DNA of 64,000 bases from Harmothoe impar (lineage: Eukaryota > Annelida > Polychaeta > Phyllodocida > Polynoidae), in NCBI GenBank assembly GCA_947462335.1, contig OX381721.1, forward strand, positions 41,194,488-41,258,487, given 5' to 3'. The position numbers and the translations under genes were made by a program. Positions 1-12,344 of the stretch are shown here, piece after piece (the stretch's first letter is position 1; every line of letters begins with the position of its first letter). The notes beneath the pieces are model-generated. The model did no database searches. It was not told the origin of the DNA and saw nothing but the letters and a program-made list of their open reading frames with translations.

Positions 1-1070
1 TGAAAATGCCAATAGCTCCTTCGAGATATCAGATATAATGTGAAACAGTATGGAGCAGGTAGGTCACATCCATCCTGGCATTCTTTAATAGTCCCTCTAT
101 TCCTGTTCTGACTGGGTAATACTCCCATACAATACAGCTCTTGCTTGCCTCCACAAAATCCATATTACTGGTCCAGATGCATAAGACAGAGCATGGATAG
201 AACCTGAGAATAGGGTGCAACGGAAAGGATAATATGCTGATAATATGAGTGGATGGCAGCCCAAGCCTCCCATCAAGTATTGCATAACGGAAACCTTTAA
301 TAGCCTTTCACAAAGTACTGAATGCCCCTGATCAGAGTGCTCAGCGGAGATGCTAATAAGTAAATGGATAGCACCAATTCACTGTGAGCAATCCCTCAAA
401 GCCACAGGCGCGGTGTAAAAGGATCGAGTACCTGTACAGGCTTTATTCCGACTGTTGCTGTCGGGGCACAAAAAATGTGGGCGTGTAATGCATAGATTGG
501 GATTTGTGTAGGGTGGCGTTAAAATTCCATTAACGTCATAGAGTACTTGGGGGATTATCTGTAAAAAAGTTGTGGCCGACTTACATCAAACTCATTTGTA
601 TTTTATCTGTCGTTGATCCATCAATTGGGCTGAGAAAAAAAGAAGGTTGGTTTCCAGTAACATGGTCTGATAAGCTAGGCCGGCCGGCCGAATTTTATGC
701 TTTTGTTTATTTTTTTTTTGCTATGCACCTTTTTAGGGCCCGGTTTTAAAGTTTTTGCCGTAAAATCCTTAATAGTTGTCCAATTTACAAACTGTGAACA
801 CCGGAAAATAGCAATTTTTTTCCAGAAATAAGAAATAAGCAGACCCGGCACCCTTTTGCTAGACCCGGTCAGGTGACCGGAAACAAACCTTTTTATTTTT
901 TGGCCTTGCCGACCATATATCATACTTATGCATCTCAGGTGGCATCAGCTGGATCATGTTTTCAATCAACCAATGGACGGTATTAGTATATTGCTGGGGG
1001 CAAGAATAATTAACTTGTCAAAGTTCTTTTCTGATTGACATTATTGCTGAAATCTTGGATAGTTAACATT
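1..1070. other. Gene-free AT-rich DNA with a possible short element
   Basis: No gene is recognised. Between 675 and 923 the minus strand holds an 82-codon open frame rich in Lys, with GGCCGGCCGGCC at one end and GGTCGGCAAGGCC at the other. The composition looks like a repeat rather than a protein (see the findings). Confidence 0.5.
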
Positions 1071-2218
1071 TTAAGGAGCGTTCATTATCTATGCCAGGGA
1101 GAAGAGTGTGCAAATCAGGGGGGGTCATATTTTTTAGGGGTATTCGGAGGGGGGGGTCTTTTTTTCCCAACCTATTCTTAGGGGGGGGGGTCTTTTTTTT
1201 CAACCTATTCTGAGGGGGGTCATTTTTTTTAGGGTTTTTTATTTGGGAGGGGGTATTTTTTGACACAACGTGAAGCGAATTTCACGACACATGTCGCGAA
1301 TTGGGGTCATAAAGACAGCAGAACTCTGCTAAATTCCTTGCCTACCCATCGACACTTTGAATTACCACTTTTCTTTTCCTAAAACAACAATAACTAGAGA
1401 AAGAATCAATCTTTGTTGTAAGCTGCAGTGGCGGCGGAACAGGGGGGCCCCCCGGACAAAGTATATTTTGGCCCCCCCCAAAATTCTTGCGAAACATGAA
1501 CATTCTAGACTCAGAGTACCCAAGAATACACCAAACTGAAGGTAAAATTCCTAAAATTTTCTTGAATAACAAGCTCAAAGTCCCTCAGAACACATCAATT
1601 TCAATGTAAAATTCCAAATTTTCCGTGGATCATTTAGTAGACTTCAGACCACTCTGAATGCACTAATATAAAGGTCAAATTACAAAAATTCTCCTCGGGC
1701 CTGTGGCTCCAAAACAAAGATTTGTTTCTCCTTCCAACCAACACTCATCAGCTGGCTTTGGGAGCTGGCCCCCCCATTTTATCCACCTTCCGCTGCCCCA
1801 GAGCTGTGCCATTTCATGGTACTTCTACCAAACGGTATTAGCAGGACTTGTGGGTGGGGACCAAAAGAATTACACCCATTTTTAACAAAAAAAAATCAAA
1901 TGTGCCACGGAACCAGAAAAATGTGCACTCTCCACATGTGCACCATATTGTTATGCCCTATAACCACTCCCTCAAATAATGGTTAGGCACATGCTCTAAT
2001 AGGTTATAGGATAGGACTATGTAGAGTTTGTATGTCGTCAATGCCATTATTAAGTATTTATAAATGTCTATGGTGAGGGGGAGTCATTTTTTTTCAACCT
2101 TTTCCGAGGGGGGGGGGTATTTTTTTTTACCTATTCGGAGGGGGGTCTTTTTTTTTACCCATTCGTTTTGCTAAACGCCCGCCCCCCTCCCTGCCATAAA
2201 TAATGAGCGCTCCCTTAA
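1071..2218. mobile_element. TTAA-flanked non-autonomous DNA transposon (piggyBac-like), about 1.14 kb
   Basis: TTAA at 1071-1074 and at 2215-2218 bracket inverted ends of about 28 bp. The left end begins GGAGCGTTCATTATCTATG, and the right end read on the other strand begins GGGAGCGCTCATTATTTATG. Just inside both ends lie copies of a roughly 30-bp unit (ACCTATTC, a G run, TC, a T run) in the same orientation. Some 800 bp of unrelated DNA separates the two blocks, including a GGCGGCGGAAC-G/C-run segment at about 1425-1480. There is no transposase frame. A precise TTAA duplication is typical of piggyBac-type transposition, but the end does not begin with the usual CCY, so the class is inferred. 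Confidence 0.7.
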
Positions 2219-4539
2219 CCCCCATTGTCTGGGGAGGGTCAATAAACTTTGAGACTTTCCAAATTTAGATTTACTTACTCTAAAAGCATAGCATCTCTTG
2301 GTCACAGTCCGCTTCTACGTGCAAGTAGTGCATTAAAATAATACAGACCTCCTATAAATAACATTATATTACTCAGTCTACACAGTTAATGCACTTAGTA
2401 TATTACACGTCGCATTATGTGTACTAATGCACCCTATTTAAGTAAATAGGTTCCCATAATACTTGTGGCAGGATCTGTGAAAAAGGGAGCATAGAGGTGG
2501 ATGCACAAGTCTTTTTTCTCCAGTCCATGTCACTTAGTCGTTGTCAAGAAAAAACGGATCATTCAAAATGATCCTGGACGTTATGTCTATGTAATATTAA
2601 TTAATGTGAGTCAATATGGGGGAATAAAAATATGAATTTACATTACCACCACTACCCGTAAAGCTTATCCTGAGGGCTTAACAAAGTGCATGGCAGTTCT
2701 GTAAACGTGAGGTGTAATGGACAGAGAGACACAGTGAGAAAGAGAGGGAACTAGAATATAGATAGAGAGATAGAGAAAGGCAGACAGACAGAGAGAAAGG
2801 AGAAGGGAGAGCTTGTGTACCAGCTAATCCCACAATACATAATGAAGGAATCTAAATGACAATCTCTTGTCTAGTTCGAGATGTGCAAATCTTCTTCTGT
2901 AGGATCTAATTTGTAGTGCTAACAAAAGGTTTCAAGCCTTCACTTCCGCCTGTTGCTAAACGTTGGCAAAATAACAAAAAAAAAAGCAAATTGCGATCAA
3001 TTTTGTGAAGTCGGCCCTGAATACGGACCGGAAATAGACCCATTCAATGCGCATGTGCAGTTGACGTCAGTCCGGACGTGATGTCACGTGTACCTCAAAC
3101 GTTGAGTCAGCTACATGTACTTGTTTCTACCTCCTCCCCCTCTCCCGTACCCTCTGAATCCATATACATTGTACAATATTTTCAGACAATGTGCAATATG
3201 TTGCCGCATATGTCACGACCTACCTTTATATAGAGCTAATTTGACATGCCCATTGTCATCTGACATTATTATATCAGCCACCCTTGCACGATTTCCTCAT
3301 ATGTGACACAATCTGCGAAAAAGGCCCTTAGTGTGGGGTACATTAAGGTCCCCTTTCCCAGTACATGTCACATATTGCTCCATGTTCTGATATCTAGACA
3401 TGCAATTTCGGAATTGAAATTGGCACATAACGTGAATAGTGATTCTGATCTCTCCTGGGTGTAGGCAAATTGATTGTGGTGTCAAGTTGTATTTTGCATA
3501 TATACATACGTAGATGTCTATGTGCATGCTCTCAACCACTTACAGCTGTATACCCCAAGAGGTTTCTGCTGTCTTTATCCAGGTTGAGACTAGTTTCATG
3601 TTACCGGACCCTACTTGGCATAACAGGGCCGACCCTAGAAATTTTTATCCAATTTTGAAAAAACAATCCATAGTTTAAGTAATTTTGGGATTATTTCGGA
3701 GTTGATTTGAAAGTCCATGAGTCGACCCCCTTGTTGGCGAGTAAGCGCTAAAGTTTGCGTGTCAATTTTTGGGTACTTTTCAGGCAAAAGTTTTTAAAAA
3801 AGAATTTAAAAAAAAGAAGATCCGACCTACCCTACCTAGATTTTCAGACTATATAACCTGAAACACACCCTTTTTTGGCTTCAGGCAAACAGGGTTTAGG
3901 TAGAATGTGGGATATACATTGCACATCCACCAGCAGGCTCCACCGGTTATGTAACACAAACGATTTCATGAAATCGATAAGTTTTCGTTCGATAAATATA
4001 AAAGATGTTTCATCTTCATGTAGGAATCATGCATTGTAGGGTCACATTCCATGCTGCATTGGCACCCCGATGAATTTCATGGCACCCTTCTCTGTTGCCG
4101 CTTTTCTTGGCAACGAACAATGCTAAGTAATAGTAATATTATGGAAATAAACCATGTTGATACTTTCTTCCTACTCCAAATCATTATCCATATAAACTAC
4201 TGTTCATCCTCATCTATTGTGCTTATGCATTCAACCAATGTAATAATTTCAATTCAAACCATTGTTGATGAAACCCTAGTACATGCTGATATTATTTATC
4301 ATTGGTGAGATACATTAACAAATGTATACCGCGTCTCGAACGTGTTATTTGTTAATAAACGAGAGTTGCGTGCTCTCATTGAAACAAAAAGAAAATACTT
4401 ACTACTCTTTGGTGCACAATATAATGTTATGATCCCGGGGGGGGGGGCACTCCCTATCTTTTCTATAGTCACTATGTGCGAACATCACCCTAAATTTGGT
4501 ACCCTTATCAAGGGGCAAAATTTTTAAAAAGCATACCCT
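2219..4539. other. Gene-free region with a CRE/E-box cluster
   Basis: No coding gene is recognised. It includes a GA-rich patch (about 2720-2810), the motif cluster at 3049-3109, and a possible repeat at 3600-3840 ending in CCGACCTACCCTACCTA. A G-run followed by CACTCCC at 4435-4455 may be the edge of another repeat or the outer edge of the neighbouring foldback element. Confidence 0.5.
3049..3109. promoter_or_regulatory. Candidate regulatory cluster: NRF1-like, CRE, E-box and AP-1 motifs
   Basis: Within 61 bp lie GCGCATGTGCAG (NRF1-like), a perfect TGACGTCA (3062-3069), TGATGTCA overlapping CACGTG (3079-3090) and TGAGTCA (3103-3109). This density is typical of promoters and enhancers, but no transcript is visible nearby. 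Confidence 0.3.
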
Positions 4540-5290
4540 TTTCAAGGTAAACTAACCAGAAAAAAGGACCCTAATCACGAATGACCCTGTAAAATATACC
4601 CTAATGACAGGGTGACCCTGAGAAGGTACACGGATCAGGGGCCCTGCAGACAAAGAGCCCCATGACAATTGGCCCTCAGGAATATAGGCCCTATGTCTAA
4701 TGGCCCTGCGGAAGATTGGCCCCATGATGAATGGCACCCTGACTTTAGGCCTCCCAGATTATAGGCCATTTCCCTAACGCCCGAGCATAGGTGATACTAA
4801 CGTCCGAGTATGGTCCATACTAACGTCCGAGTATGGTCCATACTAACGTCCGAGTATGGTCCATACTAACGTCCGAGTATGGTCCATACTAACGTCCGAT
4901 CCCTGACCATACTAACGTCCGATCCCTGGCCATACTAACTTCCGAACACAGGTCATACTTACGTCCGAGTACAGGTCATACTAACGTCCGAGTACAGCCT
5001 GTGATCGGACGTTAGTATGGTCAGGGATTGGACGCTAGTATGGTCAGGGATCGGACGTTAGTATGGCCAGGGATCGGACGTTAGCATGGCCAGGGATCGG
5101 ACGTTAGGGACATGGCCTATTGTCCGGAGGGCCTAGAGTCATGGGGGCCGACTGTCATAGGGCCTATTGTCAGGGGGGGCAATCGTCATGTGGCTAAAAT
5201 GCTGAGGGCCTGTTGTCCCAGGGCCGATTGTCAGGAGGGCCCCTGGCCCGGACACCCTGATGATGATGCCAAAGGGGTACAATGTAAGAT
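4540..5290. mobile_element. Foldback-type element with mirrored tandem repeats
   Basis: The centre is a near-perfect mirror of 23-bp tandem units. Ten units with core CTAACGTCCGA start at 4774 and recur exactly every 23 bp to 4981; five inverted units (TCGGACGTTAG) run from 5005 to 5107 with the same spacing. Outside them, both flanks hold degenerate 15-19 bp units built on GGCCCT plus ATGACAATT-like sequence, again in opposite orientation on the two sides (about 4630-4770 and 5110-5260). Inverted arms made of short direct repeats are the hallmark of foldback elements, including the TU elements described in sea urchins. There is no coding capacity. The outer limits are approximate. Confidence 0.65.
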
Positions 5291-8200
5291 GATGTGGCCA
5301 GTAGGGTGTCTCACAACCAACTGATAAATACAATTGATATTAAGAAGTTAAGAGTAAGGAGATACGAGTGGTCGTAGGGGAACTGGCCGAAGTGTTTCAC
5401 AATGAATACCTTATGATCAATCATATCTCACCCATTGCTCGTATTTTCTGAGCAATGTACGAGTGCTCCTTTTGAAACACCTAGATATGACTGATCGTAT
5501 CTTTATAGAGGTAGATACGAGCGACAATGACAGTTAGGTCGTATATTCGCGGGTGCCGCATTACTGAAGACCGGATAATCAAGGGCTGAATGTCAAGAAT
5601 CTTACCTGAACCTACCTTTTCCAATCTACATAGGCTAGTCTTTTTTTAAAGACAAACATCGATTTCATTGAACAGAAATACATATTCTGACTAAAATATC
5701 ATTCAAAATAATTATAGTCTATTATATCTTATATCAGTTAGATCTGTTTTCAGGAAAATTTGTGTTCAACAGTGTGGAAACCGAGTATTACATATGTAAT
5801 TATCATGAATGATTAGTTTTGTTTCCTCTTATATAATGTAGGTAGGGTTTGATGGCAGATCTATTGGCTACTCCTGTTCGAGGACGGCCTAGTACACTGG
5901 AAGATCGCTGATGATAGTTGTGAGCCCTACCCTGGAGGCTGATCTACTAGTAATGGCTTATGGTGTCATCATCATGATGACGTCATCAGTTACGTCAATA
6001 GTGGTGGAGAACCTGGAACCTCCTGCTCTCTGGTTGCCATGGATTAACAACAATGCAATGATTGGTTCCAGGGACCAGATTCAGCTACTGGGGACTGTTA
6101 CAGAAAACAATGTAAGAAATAGCGTGAATTTTGCGAATTTACGTTAATGCTTAACATTATTTAATAATGTACGTTAATACTAATGTATATTTTATAATTT
6201 ACGTTAATGTCTTCAAATTTACATTAATGTCTTTAAATTTATGCTGTTTAGGCTAAATATCAGCACCATGTCTGAAGGTGGTGCCAACTTTTACATGAAA
6301 ATCTACGCTAATTAACAGTGTGAATCCTTTCTGTAACACCTATTTTGAAAAAGGAACTTTCTGTAACACTCTGCTTATGTTGTTGAATTTACATTGTTTT
6401 TCTGTAACAGCCCCCTGCGGCTTTATAGTGACAATAAAATGACCGCACTGGTCAGCAGGTCAGCAGGTCAGCAGGTCAGCAGGTCAGCAGGTCAGCAGGT
6501 CAGCTTCAAATGCTATGGCACTAGATTGGGAACTCTTTACAGCAGTTCATTTATCTTTGATCCTTCTAATTTCAAAAGCTAAGTCATTCATACGACAAAC
6601 CTATTTCTCCACGTATTTGCCCGTTTTTAAGAGTTGAATTGTGTGTTCACAGAACAGTGATTGGTTTGTAACGCGGTCCAAATATGCAACTGCATTGGTA
6701 TGATTGTGATGGTTTAGCCTGAAAGCAGAGCGGCAGATTAACATATGACTATTATGATAAATTGTACTGAAAAATCGCACAATAGTAGGACAATGCTGAT
6801 GGAATAGAATGAGGATCTTGTTCAGTGAAGGGTTTAAAGTATGGGATACCAAAGTATTAAGGAGGATGAGAGAAAACACCAGTTCTAACCTAACCTCTAA
6901 AACAACTTTCATTTTCAACTTGATCATCCATGTTAGATACTAGATTAAAGATGACCCGCTGAGAAGAAAGTATATTCAATGCTACCAGGTGATGTCAATA
7001 AAAGCGTTTGCACAAGGCAATTTCTCCCCACTGCCCGATATTTTCTCATATCTGCAGGTTTTAAGCCAGAAATGGTGGCCATTTTCTTTTGATTTCCCGG
7101 CGAGATGTCATTGAGATATTAAATGACATACAGCAGATTTTGATTCAGCAAACCTAAAATACCCTAATGCAACTCTAAAAACTATTCTAATCGAAAACTT
7201 CTTGCCCAGTTAAGATTTTCTGCAAAGCCTCTTTTCCTCTTTTTTATTCTGACTACACCCACTATTTTTGTAGGTAAAGTAGCTCTATCCCCCTTTAGCC
7301 CCCCTTCTCTATGCAGGTGTTGCATGTTTAATGGGCTGTCTGTGCGGGTTCAGTAGGGGAACACTGTCCTTCATTGATCATGTTCATCACAGAGGAGACT
7401 GTGTCAGGGTTAATTAACAGCGGACCTAGCGCTGATAGATGGCACTGTACATACACAATGGGGGAGGGCGGGGAGGAGGGGAGGAGGGAGGTCTTATGAA
7501 CACCAGGGACGAAAGCAACAGAAAAGCTACTAGCTGATCTTTAGGTAATTGCCCATCATGTGTGTAATGTATGATTACATTGTGAAGGTTCCACGGCATG
7601 TTGCAATGTGTGACTACACCCCCCCCCCGTGTCGCGTTCCAAAAAAAAAGGAATGAACCCCGAAGTTTTGGTTCTCAAAACTTAAAGGTGACAAAGGTGG
7701 CAAACAAAGGGGGATCAACTGATCAAGAGTGATGGAGCATACGGGATAATGAGGTGGGAGGGTCCAAGAGGCAAGAGAGAAGGTCACTGAACAAAATGAC
7801 CATGCATGATTAACTAAAAAGTCTTAACCTTTCAGTTTCAGAATAGAATATTTTACACTTTGATTTTAATGGTTCTTATTCTCACCTGGTTGGTATACAT
7901 ACTACCCTTACTCTGAATATTATCAAAGCTAACACGATAGCTTTCGACACATGTACCCCTACCTACGTGCTGATATCAATTAACTCCTATTTATCCCACT
8001 GAATGATAAGGAAAATAAATCAACTGATTAATTCATGGAATGGGACAATAACGGAGCAACTAGGGAACAGAGGAAAACACAGCTGTCATGGTGAATTAAC
8101 CCAGTAATCCACAAGTTACAGGCATTTATAGTAACAAGATGGTTGAATGACTTCTGACTGAATACGTAGTGACAATCACATATCGATTGGGGATGGTAAC

Positions 8201-9008
8201 CCCCAGCTCTTGCGTTTACTTTGAACACTGACTTTTCCTGTAACTTTCAAATCAGAAATAATTGTTTCCATCATGACAAGTCAACGGTTTTGTGTAACAT
8301 ACTTATGTAGTTCAATACTCTTTTAGACAGTGACTGTGGCTGACATGTATACCATGGATAACTCAGACGTCGTCCCAGCAGGAAGCAGCGGGGACAGCTT
8401 AGATTCGCTTCTAATGGAAAAGTTTGTCATAGAGTCCACATTGCAGTGTATATGTCAATTGCCCAGGTTGCTTGAAACAAATACATAAGTCCACATTCAT
8501 GTGAACATCTAGACTACTTCTGTAAAAAAAAGATTCGGCCTGGATATATTGTGTTCCTTATTTCCCCATGAGTAAAGCAGTATGTTCCATGATGAACATT
8601 TATATAATCAAGGGCAAACGGTTTTCTTCGGATGATGCATATTTAAAGAATTGAGCGCATAAGCTTCCCAGTGAAAATTACATAAAAAGGTATATTTCTG
8701 CGAAATAGTGGCATGAAAATAGTGCTTAGTGGGTATTGCCATAATGTCTTGTCGTTTTGACATATCAAAATACCATAAACTTATACACGATGCATACTCT
8801 CCCTTATCATTGTTAGTATCAAACATATTCATTTTATAAAATAAAAAGTTAGAGAAAAAAAGGTGTTTGATTAAATGTATAGTACATAGTTCCGAAACAT
8901 TGGCATTTGGGGCCTATAAACACTGTATTATAAGTGGCTTGCTGTCGGACAACATATTCAAGAAGATTGGATGTGGATGGGTTTATGTTATAAAATATAG
9001 GCTGTCAA
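5291..9008. other. Gene-free region
   Basis: No coding gene is recognised. It contains scattered GATACGA/TCGTATC motifs in both orientations at 5360-5560, a perfect 14-bp palindrome around a CRE at 5975-5988, TTTACGTTAATG-type degenerate repeats at 6125-6240, the 8-bp tandem repeat at 6451-6504, and a G-rich stretch at 7460-7495. Confidence 0.5.
6451..6504 (+). repeat. 8-bp tandem repeat (GTCAGCAG), about 6.8 copies
   Basis: The unit GTCAGCAG repeats without error for 54 bp. The overlapping frame that reads SAGQQVSR is an artefact of the repeat. Confidence 0.95.
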
Positions 9009-9999
9009 TAGGGTAGATTCACCCAAAGACGGACACACACCCTAAGTCGGACACTTTTAGGCCTGTATTATCGTAACAATGTATATATCTATATATGTGT
9101 ATGAATAGGGAAGTAAAATTCAAGTGTTTTTCTTGAAGATAGAAGTAGAACCAAGCATCCACACTTGTCATATTAATATGTAATGATACCCTGAACTGGC
9201 CCTGTTTTGCATTGAAGGGCTGGAGGGCAATCTCTAGATTTCTGTGGTACCACATTTCGGACACCATTGTTATCATGCTATATTATGAGGAGTATAGATG
9301 CATAAGCTATCTATAAAAGACATAGGCTATTAGGCATATATATTCAGCATTCTATATTACAAAATACATATAAATAACTACCAGAAGTAACTATATGAAA
9401 CCCTTTAAAAAGGTGCCCCAATTTCACCTAAAGTCGGACACCAATTTCCAATTGCTTTTCTTTATCCTACAAACAATGGAGCAATCAGATTTATGACCAT
9501 AATACTTTATATATCAAATATTACTTATCCTATCTGGCGTCCTACCTTGAAAATATGAAAATGTGCTGATCCATTATTTTGTTAAGTGAGAAAATACACT
9601 TTTCTGGGATAAGTTAAGTTTAAGGTAGTTAAGCACATATTTCCTATGGAAATGTCTTATATATCTTTAATGAGAATCATACGCTAGGACTATTAGATCA
9701 TGCCTGTCCAATTAATCAAGTGCTCTACCTCTTATTTCTTTACAAAAGGAAAAGAAAACTAAAGTGTCCGACTTCAGGTGAAATCAGCCTTTCAAATTCT
9801 CAGTTTTTGAGTGATAATATTTAGGTGAAAAATACTTTAAAACCTTTATATTATACATAGGTCATGACGTATGAACACTCCCCTATCCGTAGATATGACA
9901 TATCCAATTGTAAGTGAAATAGCGCCTTGTCTATACTCATTGGGAAAAGGGTTGCATTAGCAGTGACAACGAGCGTCCGAAAGTGGTGAATCTACCCTA
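9009..9999. mobile_element. TA-flanked DNA transposon remnant, about 990 bp
   Basis: TA at 9009-9010 and at 9998-9999 flank perfect 13-bp inverted ends, GGGTAGATTCACC, with similarity continuing into a CGGAC motif. The 9-mer GTCGGACAC appears at 9046-9054 and 9433-9441 and inverted at 9764-9772, with a near copy (TTCGGACAC) near 9257. These look like repeated transposase-binding sites. No intact transposase frame exists. TA duplication suggests the Tc1/mariner superfamily, but the class is not certain. Confidence 0.6.
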
Positions 10000-11708
10000 T
10001 GTCATCCCCAAAAAGCCCACATGTGGTCTTACAAATTACGAAAGGTGTCATTACATGGTGCCTACGAATCTGTTATAATTATCATTCGTGAGTGGGTGGG
10101 GCATAACAAGCACGTAGAGAAAGAAGTCACCATTTTTGGGCAGCAAATCTTTCCTCCAGGGGGTGGTTACCCTAGATTTTGCTAAGAAGTCACCATGCCA
10201 GATTCATCCGTCCCACAGGTGACCCTCTCAATCAGTCATATGTTGATATGTAAAAGGATAGACACCATGACTTCTAATGGGATACAGAATGTGTGATTCA
10301 TCTTTATCTGAATGGGTTAAGGAAGGCAGCCCTTATTAATGTTGTTTATCAGGTAGTTGCTTGATTGAACAGGGCCGATTAGCTCTGTCAGTATCTCTGT
10401 ATTAGACCCATTGTTACCGAATTATTATACAGACTTATTCCCTATTAGTAAATGGAAGTTGAGTATGCCCCTGGGCTTCAAAGATGGTGTCCACCTCCAT
10501 CTTCTGATGTTGTTTAACAACAGAATAAGGTTATCCCTGAACTATATAAGCATTCAGGCTACATATAGGGGAAAACTTTGGAATATGATCTATACTAAGT
10601 TATTTATGCTTATATCAAGATTTGATCATTCGGATATTAAGAAAAAACACACAGATATAACACATTTCAATCCAGCAACTGTCCGTAGCTACCTCTGGCA
10701 AGCACCTTCACCTAGTTATTTTCCCTTTTGAAAAAAAAAATCATCAAATCTTATAGACTATGATATAATTATGACTCGGTTTCCTTTCCATTATCTCTTT
10801 TAGATCTGATGCAAATGAATGTAGACCTATATAGTGCTGCCAATGATGCAATAGTATACTGTGCTTCCAATAAATAAGAAAATGCAAGAACATTTCTGAT
10901 CTGTAGTCAGTTACTGCATTTATGCATTATCCCATTCCTTAGGACGTCATAATTATACACACTGTACCCACCTAACGTTGTTCGGATACCCGACCTGATA
11001 CCCTGGCTCATCCATACACTAATCTGAGCCCATTTCACCCTACCCACCTGATTATACAGGAGATCCCATCTAATGAGGTGCATCCAATCAGAAGACATCA
11101 GTGGTGGATCCATCCTGAGCTACCCTAAAACCCATCAGTGGCCCTTTTTTGATACAGTGATGACTACAGTGGATAAGGTGCTATCAATGATAAGCCAGTT
11201 GATACAATACATTATTAGCTGAATGATTTAGATTGTTACAAACTGGTGGCGCTACCCTCTGTGTGTTTTGAGAACATCTCGAGACACAGCAAGTCCAACT
11301 GGGCTAAGTAGTTAAAGTATCTATAAAAGAAAAATCAATTATATTTATTTTCCCATATGATTATCATAAAAATTAAAATTTCCGATCACTTTCCCTTTTT
11401 CTCCTCTGGTCTTCTTGGAAATGAGCGTTTGGTATAATTTAATTAGGTGTACAATTTTTGTTGGTGATAATTTTCAGACTAGCCAAATCTAAGTCAGCGG
11501 CTAATTTGTATAATTATCCATGTAAACTACCCGTTTGAACTATTGCCCAAAGGTGCGCTTGAGTGGTGCCTCTTCAAGGGGCTTGAACCGATCAGAGACA
11601 ACCTTTGTACATCAATCCTGACTTCAGAATGACTGAGCTGCACAGACGGGTGCTGCACCCCAGTGTCTATTATTGGTACCACAGTGTAGACCAGAACGTG
11701 GTGATACT
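10000..11708. other. Gene-free region
   Basis: No gene, RNA or element is recognised. The 106-codon frame at 10411-10731 has no domain or coding bias that I can see. Confidence 0.45.
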
Positions 11709-12324
11709 TTAAGGTGGGTCAATGTGATGCCAATTTCGCCCACTGCGCCGTTTCCTGCGCAGATACTTTCTCTAGTTTGACTACAGACCACCAGGGGACC
11801 TTTGCTTCATATTGGCATAGATAATATGAAATGGTTAGAAAATAATGAAAGAAGTTGCCTGACCGGGGCGAGAACCACTGACATTTGGATTTGAAGGCAT
11901 GCATTCTGCCACTGTGCTATGAAGTCTGTGGTGGTGGCTCTCATTCAGAAGTCATACATAACTAGGCCTTAGTATTTTTCCATTTCCTGTCAATTTTTTT
12001 TTTCAATGGACAAAAACTTTAGAAATATGCCCGGGACCATATGTTCAAAATGTATTCTCTAGAGAGATAACATTAAAACCTATATCCTGAGAGAGTTATA
12101 TAGAAATTTAGCTACTTTTCAATACTATTTTATGTACATATGTGGCAAAACACTATATACTCCTATTACATGAAACATTGACTTCAGGCTTGAATAACTC
12201 AGAAAACAGCTCGGGACCCTCCTATTTTCTCAGCTTTGTTGGAAAGTGTATGCTATTATGGTCTTATGGCAAAAACCTGATGAAAATCTAGCTACTTTTA
12301 CACCAAGGTATTGACCCACCTTAA
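11709..12324. mobile_element. TTAA-flanked MITE (piggyBac-like), 608 bp
   Basis: TTAA at 11709-11712 and 12321-12324 flank perfect 11-bp inverted ends GGTGGGTCAAT. The interior has no transposase. It contains the tRNA-like segment described separately. This is the second TTAA-flanked element in the window, but its ends differ from those at 1071-2218, so it is a separate family. Confidence 0.65.
11857..11925 (-). repeat. tRNA-derived sequence (SINE head or tRNA pseudogene)
   Basis: On the minus strand, TAGCACAGTGG fits the RNA polymerase III A box (TRGYNNARNNG). GGTTCTCGCCC, about 40 nt on, resembles the B box GGTTCGANNCC. The spacing and the block CAGTGGCAGAATGC align well with a tRNA-Gly-like body, but the anticodon stem does not pair cleanly. 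It is therefore not annotated as a working tRNA. Confidence 0.45.
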
Positions 12325-12344
12325 GTAACCTGGCTCCACTGGCC

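Noticed and set aside
4774..5107. Regular 23-bp repeats resembling a CRISPR array
   Set aside because: Units are contiguous without unique spacers, half are inverted, and the setting is an intron-bearing animal genome.
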